Assembly (NCBI GenBank): GCA_009684515.1
Contig: WKKS01000007.1
Coordinates: 1-64,000, forward strand
Source: Geobacter sp.
Lineage (GTDB): Bacteria; Desulfobacterota; Desulfuromonadia; Geobacterales; Pseudopelobacteraceae
DNA: 64,000 nucleotides
Reading direction: 5' to 3'
Shown here: positions 9,810-18,941 of the stretch, piece by piece
How the letters are laid out: every line of letters starts with the position of its first letter
Position numbering within the stretch: the stretch's first letter is position 1
Notes under the pieces: generated by a model
Database searches by the model: none
What the model saw: the letters and a program-made list of their open reading frames with translations, nothing else
Told to the model about the DNA's origin: nothing
Made by a program: the position numbers and the translations under genes

Positions 9810-11918
9810 CTATTTCAGTTCCCAGACAGTCAGCTCGGCCACCGTATGCTGGAATTTTCTCCTCGTCTCGCGGATCACAAACGGCACGTCTTTTGGTTCG
9901 CCCACCATCCGGAAATGCGGTTCCAGCGTTTCTTTTAGCCCATCCAACGACCAGACCGGTTCCCCTGCGGCGCGGTACCCCCCCAGCCACTCCTCTTTTT
10001 TGGTGTACTCCTCCAGCCAGGTATACGGCGATGTTATTACCAGCAGACCGCCCGGATTGAGCCGTTCGTGAATCATGCTCAGGAATTTGCGCGGCGAGTA
10101 GAGCCGGTCTATCAGATTGGCCGCCAAAACCAGATCATAGCCGGTAAACTTTTCAGGCAGGTTGCAGGCGTCAGCCTGGTAGAACTGTACCCGGTCACGC
10201 ACCCCATCCAACCCCAGTTCAGTCAGGCTGATTTCGTGGAAAGAGACGATTTCGCCCTCTTCGGGAAGAGCGTAGCGCAGGTAACCTTCTTCACACATGC
10301 GGGTTGCCAGCCGGAAAAAACGGGCCGAAAAATCCAGGCCGGTCACCAGCTCAAACCCGCCCTTGGCCAGCTCAAATGCCGTCCGTCCAACGGCACACCC
10401 CAAATCCAGGGCCTGCCCCTTTCTGTGACCATTCATCGCCGCCAACGCCATGTCAGCACAGCTTACCTGGAAATTGGGCACCCAAAAATGATCCGCCCCG
10501 TAATGGGCGTCGCAATACTGGGCCGCCAGGGCATCGCTTTCATATTGGTCCTGATGAATCTCGATCGGCGCGGCGCTTTCCACATAACGGAACCCGGCAT
10601 GCTGCATGAAGTGCCGCCGGAAGGCGTATCTGGCATCCCGGGTTGCTTCGTTGCCGGTCGAGATCCAGGACCCTCCCTTGATCAGATTGTGGCGGGCATC
10701 GAAAGTCGGAGTTGAAAAATCGTCGTAGCACGGATGAACCTGGAAACCGTGAAAAGGGTAAATCGAAGTTTCAGTCCATTGCCAGACATTACCAAGCACA
10801 TCGAAGAAATCTCCGGTTTTGAATTTATCGACCGGACATGGCGAACTCCAATGCTCCAGATTTATGTTGCCGGGCGCTTTATCCCAATAAGGCTGATCCG
10901 GTATTTCACAGCTATCCCGCAGCCGGTTCCACTCATCCTCACTCGGCAGCCGGATCGGGAGACCGGTTTCGGCCGCCTTCCAGTTGCAGAAAGCCTTGGC
11001 TTCAAGATAATTGACCTCCACCGGCCAGTTCCAGGGCATGTCTATCTCACTGGCCATGCAGCGCAACCGCCAGCCGCTTGCGCCGCTGATCCAGAACAGC
11101 GGATGAGCGGCCTGTTTGAACTCGCGCCAACCCCAACCTTCTTCGCTCCACCACTGTTGCTGGCGGTATCCCCCCGCTTCGACAAACCCCATGAACTCCC
11201 GGTTGGAGACCAGCTGCCGGGATGCTTTGAAATCCTTTACTTCGACTTCGTGCAGTCCGTATTCGTTGTCCCAGCCATAGAGAGGGTCGGTGACAGACTT
11301 GCCGAGAACAACTTTTCCGCCGCTTACATTCAATAGTTGATTTGCAGGAGGCTCGCCAGTCTCTGTGCAGATGCTCCAGAACGGAAGCTGCACAACCTGG
11401 TTGATCGGCAGCTGGCGGATCAACACCGACGAGGTTTCCAGATGGATGCGCTCGTGTTCAATCCCCATCATGATCACCCAGTAGGGATTTTCCCAGGTTA
11501 CGGGTAGAGTCAGCGGAAGAGTCCGGATAAGTCCGTCAACCAGCTCACGGACCTTGTCGCGATACTCTTTGACCTGCTGGCGTGTCGGCCAGTCGTAATG
11601 GGAATCGTTCAGGTCATCCCAGGACATTTCATCAACCCCGACGGCGAACATCGACTCAAACCGGGGGTTGATTCGCTGGTCGATCACCCGCGCAATGATC
11701 AATTTATTGATAAAGAAAGTGGCGGTGTGGCCAAAGTAGAAGATCAGCGGATGACGCAAGCGGTCGGCCCGCAGATAAAAGGTGTCGTCATGCTTGAGGG
11801 TTTCATAAAGTTTTTCGTCTACGTCAAAGGTGGCATGGAAGTAGCGCAGAATTTCGTCCCGCTTCTGCTCGGGGTCCCCCTGATCAAGCACTATGGTTTT
11901 ACTGTGTCTGATATCCAT
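9810..11918 (-). CDS. ovoA: Ovothiol biosynthesis protein OvoA (sulfoxide synthase fused to methyltransferase)
   Basis: About 702 aa in three parts. First is a DinB-like domain with the iron-binding HERIHLE (HX3HXE) motif. Next is an FGE-sulfatase-like domain (VSNREFMGFVEAGGY, FCNWKAAETGLPIRLPSEDEW). Last is a C-terminal SAM methyltransferase (ALDLGCAVGRTAFELAKGG). This matches 5-histidylcysteine sulfoxide synthase with a 4-mercaptohistidine N1-methyltransferase. It joins cysteine and histidine oxidatively, and methylation completes the ovothiol A pathway after a C-S lyase step. The ATG at 11918 has GAGGGAG upstream, and the coding part before it is not family-like. No lyase gene is adjacent. 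The encoded enzyme needs O2, so its presence fits an organism exposed to oxygen. Confidence 0.9.
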   Translation of the reverse strand: MDIRHSKTIVLDQGDPEQKRDEILRYFHATFDVDEKLYETLKHDDTFYLRADRLRHPLIFYFGHTATFFINKLIIARVIDQRINPRFESMFAVGVDEMSWDDLNDSHYDWPTRQQVKEYRDKVRELVDGLIRTLPLTLPVTWENPYWVIMMGIEHERIHLETSSVLIRQLPINQVVQLPFWSICTETGEPPANQLLNVSGGKVVLGKSVTDPLYGWDNEYGLHEVEVKDFKASRQLVSNREFMGFVEAGGYRQQQWWSEEGWGWREFKQAAHPLFWISGASGWRLRCMASEIDMPWNWPVEVNYLEAKAFCNWKAAETGLPIRLPSEDEWNRLRDSCEIPDQPYWDKAPGNINLEHWSSPCPVDKFKTGDFFDVLGNVWQWTETSIYPFHGFQVHPCYDDFSTPTFDARHNLIKGGSWISTGNEATRDARYAFRRHFMQHAGFRYVESAAPIEIHQDQYESDALAAQYCDAHYGADHFWVPNFQVSCADMALAAMNGHRKGQALDLGCAVGRTAFELAKGGFELVTGLDFSARFFRLATRMCEEGYLRYALPEEGEIVSFHEISLTELGLDGVRDRVQFYQADACNLPEKFTGYDLVLAANLIDRLYSPRKFLSMIHERLNPGGLLVITSPYTWLEEYTKKEEWLGGYRAAGEPVWSLDGLKETLEPHFRMVGEPKDVPFVIRETRRKFQHTVAELTVWELK

Positions 11919-12117
11919 ATTATTTACTCCCTCTTGAGGGTGATATTTGAAACAATGCAGCGGCCTGCGATTAATTGTAACGGATTGTGGCAATAAGAGA
12001 ATTAAAAAAATATTTTGGCACAGTTGCGATTTGGGCAACCTATGCTAAGCTGGCCTTAATGTTTTGACAGGATGATTTGAGGTCAACAGCCGCCACACAC
12101 CAAAAGGAGGATATGCC

Positions 12118-13140
12118 ATGTCATCAACGCTCTTTACCAGCAACACGTTCATCTGCTTTATGGCCGGTTTTGCCGCCCTGCTCCCCCAACATGCCTCTGC
12201 CGATGAAATCATGCTGGACAACGGAGTCCGAATAACGGGAACCGTAACGGCCCTTAGCGGGGATACGCTATCGGTTGCAACCGATTATGCCGAACCGATC
12301 AAACTTAAAATCGGCCGAATCACCAAAATCGTCACCGACAAACCGGTAGAGATCCGGACCAAAAGCGGGGAAACCTTGAAGGGCAGCCTGAAAACATCCG
12401 ATAATGGCATGCTTGCGGTGGAGCAATCGGCCGGCAGGGGTCGGGTTGAGCTTGATATGAAGGATGTTTTGGCGATCAATCCGCCTCCCTTGGGGCAATG
12501 GAGCGGGTCAGTCGTTGCCGCCGGAAACTACCAAACCGGCAACACGGACCGGACCGCCTTCAGGCTCGGGGCCGATGCCGTGAAACGGGGTGAGAAAGAC
12601 CGTTTCAGCATGCGTTTCCTTTATGACATATCCGAGGAAAAAGACGTTCTCTCGTCACGAAGCGTTTATGGCGCTCTTAAATACGATTATTTCTTCACCA
12701 AGAAGCTTTATGGATATCTGGGGGTTGAGCTTCTTAACGATAAATTCAAGGATCTCAACCTTCGGACAATCGTCGGTCCCGGCGTTGGCTACCAGATCTG
12801 GGATGAGCCCCAAAAGGCTCTTGCCGTGGAAGCCGGCCTTGCCTATTACTCAGATGATCACAGAATCGCCAGCGATAAAAGCTGGATTGCAGCCCGACTG
12901 GCGGCCAATTTCCGTTACAAGATCAGCGATTCGATCATGTTCACCAACGACCTTGTGCTATATCCCAGCCTTGGGAACATGGCAGACTTTAATTTAAGGA
13001 ATGAGGCGGCAATCGCTACAGGCCTTGGCTCCGGCTGGTCATTGAGGCTGGCCAATATTCTTGATTACAACAACTCACCCGCAGCCGGCACAAAAAGTAC
13101 CGATTCAAATTTCCTGGTCGGACTCCAGTACGCATTCTGA
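12118..13140 (+). CDS. DUF481 outer-membrane beta-barrel protein
   Basis: 340 aa with an N-terminal signal peptide ending near ASADE. An N-terminal SH3-like part follows (DNGVRITGTVTALSGDTLSV, KSGETLKGSLK). The C-terminal half is a DUF481 barrel with alternating amphipathic strands (WSGSVVAAGNYQTGNTDRTA) and a terminal aromatic residue (LQYAF), as in proteins inserted by Bam. DUF481 proteins include YdiY of E. coli; their function is poorly known. AGGAGG precedes the ATG by 7 nt. It is apparently monocistronic and probably sits in the outer membrane. Confidence 0.82.
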   Translation: MSSTLFTSNTFICFMAGFAALLPQHASADEIMLDNGVRITGTVTALSGDTLSVATDYAEPIKLKIGRITKIVTDKPVEIRTKSGETLKGSLKTSDNGMLAVEQSAGRGRVELDMKDVLAINPPPLGQWSGSVVAAGNYQTGNTDRTAFRLGADAVKRGEKDRFSMRFLYDISEEKDVLSSRSVYGALKYDYFFTKKLYGYLGVELLNDKFKDLNLRTIVGPGVGYQIWDEPQKALAVEAGLAYYSDDHRIASDKSWIAARLAANFRYKISDSIMFTNDLVLYPSLGNMADFNLRNEAAIATGLGSGWSLRLANILDYNNSPAAGTKSTDSNFLVGLQYAF

Positions 13141-13264
13141 GTTCAACATTCAACACGTGCAACGCGGGTGAAGATATATTCATAGACATTTGCATCCTGA
13201 ATTATTATCTTCACCTCATTGGATTCGTCGATCCATAGAGTTTATTCCAAAGGAGGAGTCAATC

Positions 13265-13669
13265 ATGAGCATGCTTAAGGAGTTCAAGGAGTTCGCAGTA
13301 AAGGGTAATGTGGTTGACATGGCGGTCGGTATCATTATCGGTGCGGCATTCGGCAAAATAATTTCATCATTGGTTGGCGATGTAATCATGCCGCCAATCG
13401 GAGTCCTTTTGGGTGGGGTTGATTTTTCCAACCTCTCCATTATGGTGCAGGAGGCGGTCGATAAAAAACCAGCCGTTGTCATCAGCTACGGAAAATTCCT
13501 GCAGACAATCATCGATTTCACTATTATCGCTTTTGCTATTTTTATGGCCGTTAAGGCGATGAACACTCTTAAGAAAAAGGAAGCGGAAGCTCCCGCGGCA
13601 CCGGCGGCGCCACCCAACCAGGAAGTGTTGCTGGCTGAAATACGGGATTTGCTCAAGGAAAAAAAATAG
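13265..13669 (+). CDS. mscL: Large-conductance mechanosensitive channel MscL
   Basis: 134 aa. The N-terminus [20 protein letters not shown] and the first membrane segment ([19 protein letters not shown]) are hallmarks of MscL. A periplasmic loop, TM2 ([16 protein letters not shown]) and a charged C-terminal helix ([12 protein letters not shown]) follow. The pentamer opens under membrane tension and releases solutes during hypo-osmotic shock. AAAGGAGGAG lies just ahead of the ATG at 13265; the upstream in-frame ATG would add an unrelated N-terminus. An Ala/Pro linker ([10 protein letters not shown]) joins TM2 to the bundle helix. A terminator follows. Confidence 0.96.
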   Translation: MSMLKEFKEFAVKGNVVDMAVGIIIGAAFGKIISSLVGDVIMPPIGVLLGGVDFSNLSIMVQEAVDKKPAVVISYGKFLQTIIDFTIIAFAIFMAVKAMNTLKKKEAEAPAAPAAPPNQEVLLAEIRDLLKEKK

Positions 13670-13702
13670 GGTTTACATACTCACATGATTCCAAAAACGG
13701 AA

Positions 13703-13737
13703 AAGCGGAAGAGGCGTCAACCTCTCCCGCTTTTTTT
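13703..13737 (+). terminator. Rho-independent terminator after mscL
   Basis: A stem formed by AGCGGAAGAGG and ACCTCTCCCGCT with a 5-nt loop is followed by seven T residues. Confidence 0.8.
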
Positions 13738-13769
13738 GACAGTTGAGCTTTCTTGAATATTTTCTGAAT

Positions 13770-14378
13770 TCAGTCACGACAGGCAATTGTATTGCGCTGC
13801 ACGACCTTGATATCGCCGCAAGTCATGTCGTAAACCCAGCCATGGACGGCAAGCTTTCCAGCGTTCATGGCATTACGGACAAACGGATACTCCTGCAAAT
13901 GTTCCAACTGTAGCCGGACGTTTTCCTCCACAATCAGATTCATGCGCTGTTCTGATGAGATCGAATCGCGAAACTCCAAAAGTCTGTCATCAACCCGTTC
14001 CCTGGCCTTATAGGCGTTATTCAGCCAGATCGGGATGTAGCGGTCTTCATCGTTTTCTTCATCAAGGGCGGCCATGCCGCCGCAACCGTAGTGCCCGCAG
14101 ACAATCACATCCGGTATCTGCAGGTGGTTGATAGAGAACTCCAGCACGGCAGATAGATTCCAGTCGTTGGTTGCAACAATATTGCCGACATTGCGGTGAA
14201 CAAATATTTCACCGGGCCTGGTCTGGGTAATGGTATTGACCGGCACGCGGGAATCGGAGCAACCGATCCATAATACGGTCGGGCGCTGATGCTTGGCCAG
14301 CAAAGCAAAATAATCACGCTCCCGGTCAAATATCTCGGTAACAAATCGGCGATTGCCATCCAGAAGTGTGCTGATCAT
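13770..14378 (-). CDS. Beta-class carbonic anhydrase
   Basis: About 202 aa. Zinc ligands are seen in CSDSRVP (Cys, with the Asp-Arg dyad) and in the pair CGHYGCGGM (His and Cys). VHRNVGNIV is also diagnostic. The enzyme interconverts CO2 and bicarbonate in the cytoplasm. Bicarbonate would feed the biotin carboxylase at 337-3222, though the genes are far apart. The ATG at 14378 is chosen over the in-frame GTG at 14393; both have weak ribosome sites. It points towards mscL, with only the mscL terminator between. Confidence 0.93.
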   Translation of the reverse strand: MISTLLDGNRRFVTEIFDRERDYFALLAKHQRPTVLWIGCSDSRVPVNTITQTRPGEIFVHRNVGNIVATNDWNLSAVLEFSINHLQIPDVIVCGHYGCGGMAALDEENDEDRYIPIWLNNAYKARERVDDRLLEFRDSISSEQRMNLIVEENVRLQLEHLQEYPFVRNAMNAGKLAVHGWVYDMTCGDIKVVQRNTIACRD

Positions 14379-14561
14379 AGTTGCCCCGTTCACGCTTTGT
14401 CCGAACTAACTGCGCAAGTTTATAATGAAACTGGACGTTGCTTCAATAAATTATTCCCGAGAAACGTTTACAACCAGTCAGCAAAATATATCTGGACGAA
14501 AGCTCAACGTTCCCGTACTCTGTTCAGTTGCAGGACAAACAAAACAATGAGGGGCAAAACA

Positions 14562-15065
14562 ATGGCACAGGCAGAAAAAGGCAATTTAGTAACAATCAAC
14601 TTTACCGGAACATTGGAAGACGGCACGGTATTCGACTCAACTCTGGAAGATATGGAATGTGGCGACGAAGAGTGCTGCGACGATGATTGTAATGATGATG
14701 AGTGTGGCTGCGGCGGACATGATGCAGGTCCGATGACTTTTGTTCTGGGGGAGTCAGTTCTGTTTCCAAAGATCGACGAAGCGATTGTAGGAATGTCACC
14801 AGGCGAGAAAAAGACTATCCAGATTTCTGCAGCCGAAGCATTCGGCGAGTACGACAAAGAGCAGATTTTCACCGTACCGCGTAGCGACCTGCCGGACGAC
14901 CTGATTCCTGCCGTTGGCGACGAACTGGTTCTTGCCAATGAGGATGACGAGGAAATCGGCGTAGTTGTTCTGGAAATGACTGAGGAAGAAGTGACTTTCG
15001 ACGGCAATCACCCGCTGGCCGGCGAAGATGTCACTTTTGAGATCGAACTGGTGAGCATCGGCTAA
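14562..15065 (+). CDS. FKBP-type peptidyl-prolyl isomerase with Cys/Asp-rich insert
   Basis: 167 aa. The FKBP fold begins at NLVTINFTGTLEDGTVFDST and continues with GPMTFVLGE and GMSPGEKKTIQISAAEAFGEY; the SlyD-like flap domain follows (about residues 90-140). Between residues 31 and 54, in the bulge loop of the FKBP core, lies an insert with six cysteines (33, 38, 39, 43, 48, 50), many Asp/Glu and a His at 53. SlyD proteins usually carry metal-binding residues in a C-terminal tail; here the tail is absent and the cluster is internal. Metal binding is inference. The ATG at 14562 is preceded by AGGGGC; an ATG at 14547 is possible. Confidence 0.9.
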   Translation: MAQAEKGNLVTINFTGTLEDGTVFDSTLEDMECGDEECCDDDCNDDECGCGGHDAGPMTFVLGESVLFPKIDEAIVGMSPGEKKTIQISAAEAFGEYDKEQIFTVPRSDLPDDLIPAVGDELVLANEDDEEIGVVVLEMTEEEVTFDGNHPLAGEDVTFEIELVSIG

Positions 15066-15100
15066 ACGACTGTATTTATTACCGACAGCAAAACAAACAA

Positions 15101-15130
15101 CGAAGGGCGGCCCATATGGGCCGCCCTTCG
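15101..15130. terminator. Perfect 30-nt palindrome after the FKBP gene
   Basis: CGAAGGGCGGCCCAT and its exact reverse complement form a 15-bp inverted repeat about 35 nt past the stop. Neither side has a long T-run, though the minus side is T-rich. It is probably a terminator or mRNA-end hairpin. Confidence 0.6.
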
Positions 15131-15370
15131 TATTTGAACAACCGTCGCAGTATACACGAATATTTATTTTAATAACAGTCTGGTAATAGCATCCCCAAAC
15201 CATTATAGTATATCTAACAGGTGGCGCCACCTGGATTCAAGACTGACAACTGAAGGAGGTAGAGACGATCAGATATGTTTCGAACCAACAGTTTTTGGCC
15301 GTACAACTAACCGGCTCTTAAAGAGGTCGGCGTACCCTTGAAAAGGGAATCGAATATACACAACAAAATG

Positions 15371-15393
15371 AGGCCCGCGAAGTTTGCGGGCCT
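15371..15393 (+). terminator. Hairpin in the helicase leader
   Basis: AGGCCCGC and GCGGGCCT form an 8-bp stem with a short loop, followed by TTTCAT. Confidence 0.5.
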
Positions 15394-15508
15394 TTCATAT
15401 TTATCTCCCCTGCAATAATCTGGCTAAATTGCCTGCTTGACACTTCTTGAGCAAAACTGTTAGGGTCTGGGTACTACAATTGTTGTAACCGGATAGCACG
15501 TCATCGCA

Positions 15509-15535
15509 AGCCCCGGAAAATTTCGGGGCTTTTTT
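15509..15535 (+). terminator. Terminator-like hairpin just before the helicase gene
   Basis: AGCCCCG and CGGGGCT flank a short A/T loop and are followed by six T residues. It ends about 30 nt before the helicase start codon, so it either ends an upstream transcript or can act as an attenuator. Confidence 0.65.
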
Positions 15536-15565
15536 CATGGTACAACACAAGAAAGAAGGAGTTAC

Positions 15566-16909
15566 ATGGAGTTTCAATCGTTTAATTTTCACCCGGTAAT
15601 CGCGGCAGCCATCAAGCAGGCCGGTTATCTCAAGCCGACCCCGATTCAGAAAGACGCAATCCCGACAGTTCTGCAGGGACGCGACGTAATGGGACTGGCC
15701 CAAACCGGCACCGGCAAAACGGCCGCCTTCGCACTGCCAATTCTGCAACGCCTGATGGACGGGCCGCGCGGCCAGGTCAGAGCCCTGGTGGTTGCACCTA
15801 CCCGAGAACTGGCCGAACAGATCCACGAATCGTTTGTGACACTCGGACAACAAACTAAACTTAAAAGCGTAACGGTTTATGGCGGAGTCAATGTCAATCC
15901 GCAAATCCAGAAGCTTAAGAACGGTGTCGAGATTGTTGTGGCCTGCCCCGGAAGGTTGCTGGATCATATTGCACAAGGCACTATCGACCTCTCTCACCTG
16001 GAAGTGCTGGTACTGGACGAAGCCGATCAGATGTTTGACATGGGTTTCCTGCCGGACATCCGCCGGATACTGAAACAAATACCGGCCAAACGCCAGACCC
16101 TGCTCTTCTCAGCCACCATGCCGCCTGACATCAACAAGCTGGCCAGCGACATCCTGACCGATCCGGTGACAGTCAAGGTCGGCAACACCGCCCCACCCGT
16201 CACAGTTTCACATGCAATCTATCCGGTTGAACAACACCTCAAAACGCCGCTGCTGCTGGAATTGCTACAACATACTGATACAGATTCGGTACTGATTTTC
16301 ACCAGGACCAAACATCGCGCCAAAAGACTCGGCGAACAGCTTGAGAAATCGGGCTACAAAGCGGCATCACTGCAGGGGAACCTGTCCCAGAATCGCCGCC
16401 AGGCCGCCCTGGATGGCTTCCGCGATGGAACTTACCAGATTCTGGTGGCGACTGACATTGCCGCCCGCGGCATTGATGTATCTCAGATTTCACACGTCGT
16501 GAATTACGACATCCCCGACACTCCCGAAGCCTATGTTCACCGCATCGGGCGTACCGGTCGCGCCGCTAAGAGCGGTGATGCCTTTACGATGGTTACAGGC
16601 GAGGACTCGGCCATGGTGCGCACAATTGAGAAAAAACTTGGTGCACCTCTGGAACGTCGCACCGTGGCCGGTTTCGACTATACTGTTGCCGCCCCGAAGA
16701 AAGACGCCGAATTTGCCAGGCCACCCCGTGAACCAAGGCCTCCGCGTAAGGCCTCCGACGGAAAGAAAAGTTCGGGCGGATCCATCAACCCTTTCAAACC
16801 TGAACATGCAGGCAGCAAGCCGACTGGAAGAGCACAGCAGCCAAGAGCAGGCGGAACTGCCGGCAATGCTCCCAAGGCGATCTTCAACAGTTCGCGGCGC
16901 GGCAAATAG
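15566..16909 (+). CDS. DEAD-box ATP-dependent RNA helicase (RhlE-like)
   Basis: 447 aa. Helicase motifs in order: Q motif (PTPIQKDAIPTVLQGRDVMG), Walker A AQTGTGKT, PTRELA, DEAD as VLDEADQMFDMGF, SAT (LLFSATMP), then ATDIAARGID and HRIGRTGRA in the second RecA domain. A basic, Gly/Pro-rich tail of about 70 residues follows, as in RhlE proteins that bind RNA. It unwinds structured RNA, often in ribosome assembly or cold adaptation. AAGGAG lies ahead of the ATG. It is flanked by terminators, so it is its own unit. The upstream leader suggests post-transcriptional control. Confidence 0.94.
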   Translation: MEFQSFNFHPVIAAAIKQAGYLKPTPIQKDAIPTVLQGRDVMGLAQTGTGKTAAFALPILQRLMDGPRGQVRALVVAPTRELAEQIHESFVTLGQQTKLKSVTVYGGVNVNPQIQKLKNGVEIVVACPGRLLDHIAQGTIDLSHLEVLVLDEADQMFDMGFLPDIRRILKQIPAKRQTLLFSATMPPDINKLASDILTDPVTVKVGNTAPPVTVSHAIYPVEQHLKTPLLLELLQHTDTDSVLIFTRTKHRAKRLGEQLEKSGYKAASLQGNLSQNRRQAALDGFRDGTYQILVATDIAARGIDVSQISHVVNYDIPDTPEAYVHRIGRTGRAAKSGDAFTMVTGEDSAMVRTIEKKLGAPLERRTVAGFDYTVAAPKKDAEFARPPREPRPPRKASDGKKSSGGSINPFKPEHAGSKPTGRAQQPRAGGTAGNAPKAIFNSSRRGK

Positions 16910-16926
16910 CGCATTGGGATAAAAAT

Positions 16927-16958
16927 CAAAAGGCGGCCAATCGGTCGCCTTTTCTTTT
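16927..16958 (+). terminator. Rho-independent terminator after the helicase gene
   Basis: AAAAGGCGGCC and GGTCGCCTTTT form an imperfect stem followed by a T-rich run. Confidence 0.75.
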
Positions 16959-17009
16959 CCACACTACATCCAGCCGGAATTTCTTCATGCCCCGGCGGCG
17001 CTTACCGGT

Positions 17010-17231
17010 TTATGCAGCAAAACGATAGTAATAGTCATCGCCTTCCACGCACTCAGTTGTAGCACCCAGAAATGACTTGTTCTGGCTGTCTCTGACAACC
17101 TCAGTCAGGCCGTGATTTACGGACCAGACCGAGCTACAGATATTGCAGGTCATAATATTCTCATCAAAGGCTGTGGTATGCAGATTAATGGTGGAGTACT
17201 GCTCATGTGTCTTACAAACGGGGCATAACAT
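17010..17231 (-). CDS. Small zinc-ribbon-like protein of unknown function (73 aa)
   Basis: The protein begins MLCPVC and has a second CNIC about 28 residues later, so the two CxxC knuckles could hold one zinc or iron ion. The rest includes a Tyr-rich C-terminus (DDYYYRF). AAAGGAG lies ahead of the ATG, which supports a real gene. I do not recognise the family. Neighbours (a helicase gene facing it, then an AT-rich gap) give no clue. It could be a stress-related adaptor, but nothing in the sequence decides. Confidence 0.65.
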   Translation of the reverse strand: MLCPVCKTHEQYSTINLHTTAFDENIMTCNICSSVWSVNHGLTEVVRDSQNKSFLGATTECVEGDDYYYRFAA

Positions 17232-17610
17232 TCTATTTCTCCTTTCTCTTGCGGGTGTGTTTAACCTAACTGTAAGCGTCGATTCTTAATAATTCAAGCA
17301 CAAATTTGAATAAACATAAAATAAAACAGTATGTTGTGTAAACAATTTGCTTAAAATCAGACCTGTTTTCTATAACCATGTGGTGATAAATTTTAGTTAT
17401 ACTGTAACTTATTGAAATTAACCGATTTATTTAGGGGAAACATGATTATATTAATCGGGGTTTAATTCTGCGGTATTGTCTTATGCTCAAAATTATCAAC
17501 TAAATTATTTTTACAGTCGCGCATCCTACTGATTTTAAAAAGATTTGCTATAAATGAAAATGTGGTGTTTTTATTCGCCAGAATCGGGCCAGCGAAAAAA
17601 GAAGAGCACA
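17232..17610. other. AT-rich intergenic region
   Basis: About 380 bp of strongly AT-rich DNA upstream of the small zinc-ribbon gene and downstream of folD. I see no convincing gene, RNA or long repeat in it. It may hold the promoter of the 73-aa gene. Confidence 0.5.
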
Positions 17611-17638
17611 AAAAAAAGGCGACCATTGGCCGCCTTTT
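17611..17638 (-). terminator. Rho-independent terminator after folD
   Basis: AAAAGGCG and CGCCTTTT with a short imperfect inner stem; on the minus strand the stem ends in a run of eight T residues. Confidence 0.8.
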
Positions 17639-17664
17639 GGTTTAGCTGAATTCAGGTAAGATTC

Positions 17665-18537
17665 TCAGACCAGCTCAAAATTATTCTGGTACGCCATCAG
17701 CGTATTAACCATCAGTGCTGCAACGGTCATACGGCCAACCCCGCCGGGCACAGGGGTTATCCACGAACATTTCCTGCTGACCGCCTCAAAGTCCACATCC
17801 CCCACTATCTTTCCATTTTCAAGCCTGTTGATGCCGACATCGATCATCACGACACCCTCTTTGACCATGTCCTCGGTCACAAAACCGGGTATGCCGACCG
17901 CAACCACGATGATATCGGCCCGGCGAGTTTCGTCCAGCAAAAGCTCGCGCGGAGTTTCGATATGGGTCAGAGTGACAGTGGCATTGCCGATCTCAAAATC
18001 GTTGGAGAGCATGATTGAAATCGGCTTGCCAACAATGTTGGATCTGCCGATGACAACGCAATGCTTGGCCTTGACCGGTATCTCGTAAAACTGCAGCAGC
18101 TTGCAGATTCCGTAGGCGGTGGCAGGCCGGAAAGCTTTCTGCCCCAAAGTCATGCGCCCGAAGTTGGTCGGATGAAATCCGTCAATGTCCTTATCCGGTG
18201 AGATGGCATTGATGACATGCTGGGGATTGATATGTTTCGGAAGCGGCAGCTGAACGATAACCCCGTCCGTAGCCGGATCCGAATTAATTTGAGCTATTTT
18301 GGCCAGCAGCTCATGTTCAGTAACACTCTCCGGCAGTCGCAGCAGTTCACTTTCAAATCCGGCACTGCTGCATGACTTGATCTTCGACTTCACATAAGAC
18401 TCACTCGGAGCATGTTCACCGACCAGAATCACGGTCATATGCGGTTTCCTGAGACCCGAGTTAACATAACCCGCAACCCTCTTGGAAATGTCTGCAACCA
18501 GGCTTTCAGCGCACAGCTTTCCATCCAATAGCTTCAT
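17665..18537 (-). CDS. folD: Methylenetetrahydrofolate dehydrogenase/cyclohydrolase FolD
   Basis: 290 aa. It contains the substrate-binding [16 protein letters not shown] (with the catalytic Lys in the YxxxK motif), [13 protein letters not shown], and the NADP-binding [31 protein letters not shown] is near the C-terminus. The bifunctional enzyme converts 5,10-methylene-THF to 10-formyl-THF through methenyl-THF, supplying purines and formyl-Met. Length matches the family. It lies 18 bp downstream of a parvulin gene on the same strand, so the two are likely co-transcribed, and it ends at a terminator. Confidence 0.96.
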   Translation of the reverse strand: MKLLDGKLCAESLVADISKRVAGYVNSGLRKPHMTVILVGEHAPSESYVKSKIKSCSSAGFESELLRLPESVTEHELLAKIAQINSDPATDGVIVQLPLPKHINPQHVINAISPDKDIDGFHPTNFGRMTLGQKAFRPATAYGICKLLQFYEIPVKAKHCVVIGRSNIVGKPISIMLSNDFEIGNATVTLTHIETPRELLLDETRRADIIVVAVGIPGFVTEDMVKEGVVMIDVGINRLENGKIVGDVDFEAVSRKCSWITPVPGGVGRMTVAALMVNTLMAYQNNFELV

Positions 18538-18554
18538 AACTAGTATTCCCTGTA

Positions 18555-18836
18555 TTACTCGCTGCGCTTGGTGACTTCAATCAAATGATAACCGAATTGA
18601 GTCTGAATCGGACCAATAACCTTGCCAACCTCACCGGTAAAAACGGCCTGATCGAACTCTTTTACCATCTGGCCGGGACCGAACTCGCCCAGACTGCCGC
18701 CATCGGCACGGGAAGGACAGAGGGAGTTGTTGCGGGCACATACGGCAAAATCCTCTCCGGCTTCTATTTTCGTCTTAAGCTCTTCACAAACTTCCTTACT
18801 TGACACCAATATGTGACGCGCACTTGCTCTTGCCAT
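18555..18836 (-). CDS. Parvulin-type peptidyl-prolyl isomerase (PpiC-like, 93 aa)
   Basis: A single rotamase domain: [12 protein letters not shown] at the start, [20 protein letters not shown] in the middle and [12 protein letters not shown] at the end. Length equals that of E. coli PpiC (93 aa). No signal peptide is visible, so it acts in the cytoplasm as a folding helper. AAGGAGAC precedes the ATG at 18836; the longer open frame upstream lacks family similarity. It overlaps the folD transcription unit. Confidence 0.93.
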   Translation of the reverse strand: MARASARHILVSSKEVCEELKTKIEAGEDFAVCARNNSLCPSRADGGSLGEFGPGQMVKEFDQAVFTGEVGKVIGPIQTQFGYHLIEVTKRSE

Positions 18837-18941
18837 GTTCCAGTCTCCTTGTTTGATTTGATCTGCCGGCTCCCCGACGCGCAAATTGTGCTCTTTTATT
18901 GACACTATTATCGTCATTAGTCAATACGTCAATCCGGCGAG

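Larger units (their letters stand above)
15219..15565 (+). promoter_or_regulatory. Structured leader region upstream of the DEAD-box helicase gene
   Basis: About 340 nt without a normal gene. In order it holds a palindrome AGGTGGCGCCACCT (15219-15232), AAGGAGGT at about 15253-15260, a possible 11-codon peptide MFRTNSFWPYN (15275-15310), and a hairpin at 15371-15393. A TTGACA (15434-15439) that could be a -35 box and a terminator-like hairpin at 15509-15535 come next, only 30 nt before the helicase ATG. This could be a small RNA gene followed by the helicase promoter, or an attenuated 5' leader. Function is inference. Confidence 0.4.

Noticed and set aside
15275-15310. Possible leader peptide MFRTNSFWPYN as a true gene
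   Set aside because: Spacing to the ribosome site is long (14 nt) and there is no run of one amino acid that would suit attenuation, so it is only noted in the leader feature.
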